Source: an uncultured Verrucomicrobiales bacterium (GTDB lineage Bacteria; Verrucomicrobiota; Verrucomicrobiia; Verrucomicrobiales; DEV007). Taken from it: a stretch of 64,000 nucleotides of DNA. The translations under genes were made by a program, and so were the position numbers. The notes under the pieces are model-generated. The model ran no database searches and was not told where the DNA came from. It saw only the letters and a program-made list of their open reading frames with translations. Position 1 is the stretch's first letter. Each line of letters begins with the position of its first letter. The stretch spans positions 1-64,000 of the forward strand of contig CALSSN010000027.1 in NCBI GenBank assembly GCA_943789025.1, read 5' to 3'. This document shows positions 62,180-64,000 of this stretch, in pieces.

Positions 62180-62434
62180 ATGCTTCACGCCCAAGTCGTC
62201 GGAAATGCAGTTGCCTCTGCCAAGCACCCCTCGCTTGAGAGCTTCAAGATGCTGCTCTGCCAGCAGCTCGGGCCGGAAGGAGAGGCTGCAGGGTCGCCAT
62301 TCGTCGCGATCGACCTTTTCGGAGCGGGCATGCACCAGAAAGTTTTTGTCAGCACCGACGGGATCGGTGCCCGCGATATCGTCCACGATGAGCATTCCCC
62401 AGTACGAATGTTCATTCAGGGCATCATCGACTGA
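62180..62434 (+). CDS. Microcompartment vertex protein, BMC-P, copy 2
   Basis: An 84-residue EutN/CcmL protein: MLHAQVVGNAVASAKHPSLE, MLLCQQLGPEGEAAG, VAIDLFGAGMHQKVFVSTDG, PVRMFIQGIID. The family G-A-G motif is present, but the usual E-G is replaced (GAGMHQKV), so it is a diverged member. It overlaps none of its neighbours and is 14 bases from the next shell gene. Confidence 0.9.
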   Translation: MLHAQVVGNAVASAKHPSLESFKMLLCQQLGPEGEAAGSPFVAIDLFGAGMHQKVFVSTDGIGARDIVHDEHSPVRMFIQGIID

Positions 62435-62448
62435 ATCGAGAAAAAACC

Positions 62449-62766
62449 ATGAGAATCGGTCACGTCATCGGAAAAGTAACCATGCACACCCACGAGAAGG
62501 CCCTTAAGGGAGCGCGTTGGCTGCTGGTGAACCCGGTGGATACCGACCAACTCAATACCTGTATCCAAGACCAGCCGCAGGTGACAGCGCAGTCGACACT
62601 CGTTGTCTACGACCACGTGGGAGCAGGCGAGGGCGACATCATTGGCTTTGTCGAAGGCGCCGAGGCTACCGCGCCATTCAAAGACCCGACACCGATCGAT
62701 GCTATCAGCCTGGCGATTTTTGATACACTCACCTACCTACCGCCGCCGCAGGCTGCTGCGGGGTAA
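62449..62766 (+). CDS. Microcompartment vertex protein, BMC-P, copy 3
   Basis: A 105-residue EutN/CcmL protein: MRIGHVIGKVTMHTHEKALKG, WLLVNPVDTDQL, VVYDHVGAGEGDIIGFVEGA, ending in a Pro-rich tail. The GAGEGD motif is standard. Three pentamer genes in one operon are typical of PVM-type loci. Confidence 0.93.
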   Translation: MRIGHVIGKVTMHTHEKALKGARWLLVNPVDTDQLNTCIQDQPQVTAQSTLVVYDHVGAGEGDIIGFVEGAEATAPFKDPTPIDAISLAIFDTLTYLPPPQAAAG

Positions 62767-62782
62767 CCGGAAATTTTTGCTT

Positions 62783-63907
62783 ATGAAACGAGTTTACACA
62801 GAGAAGGACATCAAGAGGATGCTGAAAGAGGGAACCGACCTGGCGACCATTCCGGCAGGAGTCGTGCTGACACCCTCGGCGAGAGATGCGATCCAGGATG
62901 CAGGCAAACGTGAAGCACGCTCCGGCGCAGGGCCCCGCTCGTCAGGAGCCGGAGCGACTGGTGCAAACCGCTTCCCACCGCTCCCCCCAGGCGTCCCGAG
63001 CGTGCCGCCCGAACCTGTCGTTCCGAGTGCCGAATACAGCTGGGAGGCTGGAGGCGATCCGGTCACGCCGGAGGAAATTCAGCGTTTTTTCCACTCCCCC
63101 GAGATCGAAGCGCTCAAGGCGGACATGGCGCATGTAGCCCACAAGATGTGGAAAAGAAGCATGGTCGATGGCAATGGCGGAAACATCACAGTCCGGGTAG
63201 GCGACAACCTCGTGCTCTGCACTCCGACGCTGCGCTCGAAGGGTGAACTGAAGTCGGACGAGATTGCGCTCGTCGATTTGGACGGTAACCAGAAGGCTGG
63301 ATGGCGCAAGCGTACGAGTGAAGCAAATACTCATCTCGCCATCATGAAACGCCAGCCGAAGGCGAAAAGTGTCATCCACGGGCACCCACCATATTCGACG
63401 GCATTTGCGGTCGCCGGGATCGAGCCGCCGACCTGCCTCTGTTCTGAGGCGGAGATTTTCACCGGTCCGATCAAGCTGGTTGGATACCAGACACCTGGAA
63501 CTCCGGAGAACGCCGAGGCAGTGGGTGAAATTGGTAAAGACAACCCCGCCATCCTTCTTGCCAACCACGGCGTCATGACCTGGGGGACCGATGCAGAAGA
63601 CGCCTACTGGAAACTTGAAAACATGGAAACAGCCTGCCAGACCGTTTGGGTGGCAGGGCAACTCAACGGAGGAAAAGTGCAGACGATTCCGGCCGACAAG
63701 ATGCAGGAACTCTTCGAGATCCGCCGGTCGATCGGTATGGAAGATCCCCGCGAGGGGATGAAAGAGTGCGAGCTCTGCCAGAATGACGAATTCCGTCCGG
63801 GTGTCGTCTGTGAAGTGCCACCTACAGATGATGGTGCGCAGCTTGACCCGGCAGCAGAAGAGATCGTCAAGCGGCTCACGGATGAGATTATGGAGAAAAT
63901 GAGCTGA
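62783..63907 (+). CDS. Class II aldolase, microcompartment-associated (fuculose/rhamnulose-phosphate aldolase type)
   Basis: A 374-residue protein starting at ATG 62783. Residues 1-40 (KRVYTEKDIKRMLKEGTDLA and onward) and a Gly/Pro/Ala linker to ~residue 85 form an N-terminal encapsulation extension. The aldolase core has GNGGNITVRVGDNLVLCTP, the zinc ligands in VIHGHPPYSTAFAV and LLANHGVMTWG, and a C-terminal NDEFRPGVVCEVPP. It should split L-fuculose-1-phosphate or L-rhamnulose-1-phosphate into dihydroxyacetone phosphate and lactaldehyde inside the shell, as in characterised PVM compartments. Which sugar is used is not visible here. Confidence 0.9.
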   Translation: MKRVYTEKDIKRMLKEGTDLATIPAGVVLTPSARDAIQDAGKREARSGAGPRSSGAGATGANRFPPLPPGVPSVPPEPVVPSAEYSWEAGGDPVTPEEIQRFFHSPEIEALKADMAHVAHKMWKRSMVDGNGGNITVRVGDNLVLCTPTLRSKGELKSDEIALVDLDGNQKAGWRKRTSEANTHLAIMKRQPKAKSVIHGHPPYSTAFAVAGIEPPTCLCSEAEIFTGPIKLVGYQTPGTPENAEAVGEIGKDNPAILLANHGVMTWGTDAEDAYWKLENMETACQTVWVAGQLNGGKVQTIPADKMQELFEIRRSIGMEDPREGMKECELCQNDEFRPGVVCEVPPTDDGAQLDPAAEEIVKRLTDEIMEKMS

Positions 63908-64000
63908 GGCCCAGAGCACCCGCAGATACCAGTTGTGTGAGGCGGGAATCCTCCTGAATCACACGCTCGTAAAACCAATTTTCAAGCAACCGAAAAAACA

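Noticed and set aside
1-64000. tRNA, rRNA or replication origin
   Set aside because: Nothing resembling a tRNA cloverleaf, rRNA block or DnaA-box cluster was recognised by eye; a tRNAscan-type search was not possible.

Overview
The window looks like a chromosomal segment of a GC-rich member of the Planctomycetes-Verrucomicrobia group, most likely Verrucomicrobiota. The pointers are a PVM-type bacterial microcompartment locus (class II aldolase, acylating aldehyde dehydrogenase, PduL, several shell proteins, DeoR regulator), formylglycine-type sulfatases, a PEP-CTERM protein, and sulfotransferases inside exopolysaccharide clusters. Taxonomy is inference from gene content; no rRNA or tRNA gene was seen.

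Layout. 1-9.1 kb: exopolysaccharide cluster (sulfotransferase tail, polysaccharide deacetylase, four family-4 glycosyltransferases, asparagine synthetase-like amidotransferase, nucleotide-sugar epimerase). 9.15-10.5 kb: IS3-family insertion sequence. 10.6-13.0 kb: three tandem paralogues of an unassigned, lower-GC protein with a ParB-like HR motif, then a GT9-like glycosyltransferase and an epimerase. 15.3-21.0 kb: secreted Asp/Gly-repeat protein, a double-domain sulfatase and a secreted phosphodiesterase/phosphatase. 21.4-25.4 kb: decayed DUF1611 and alanine-racemase-fold genes, an intact dipeptidase and a PhoD-like fragment. 25.8-29.0 kb: ApbE / Tat FAD oxidoreductase / membrane DUF2271 operon. 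29.3-37.9 kb: second surface polysaccharide cluster (WecA/MraY-like initiator, FlaA1/CapD-like dehydratase, membrane protein, two GT2 enzymes, sulfotransferase). 37.9-45.0 kb: RND efflux operon with prmA upstream. 45.2-47.5 kb: DUF420 protein, an ArsC-like gene with in-frame TGA at the catalytic Cys position, gamma-glutamylcyclotransferase, PEP-CTERM protein. 47.8-56.2 kb: 2-oxoacid:ferredoxin oxidoreductase, Bax-inhibitor-1 protein, malQ, cobalamin-riboswitch-controlled btuB and tonB. 56.3-64 kb: deoR and the divergent microcompartment operon, cut by the window end.

How it fits together. Two sulfated-polysaccharide synthesis modules and sulfatases suggest both making and degrading sulfated glycans. 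The microcompartment would take the deoxysugar phosphate (fuculose- or rhamnulose-1-phosphate) released from such glycans, cleave it to lactaldehyde inside the shell, and turn aldehyde into acyl-CoA, acyl-phosphate and finally ATP through AckA.

Two things stand out. First, the ArsC-like gene at 45780-46145 (minus strand) reads as one continuous protein if TGA at 46107-46109 is selenocysteine. Second, at least fourteen genes in the first 38 kb carry single-base frameshifts, while 38-64 kb is nearly free of them; this is either uneven assembly quality or decay of accessory loci, and read mapping would decide.
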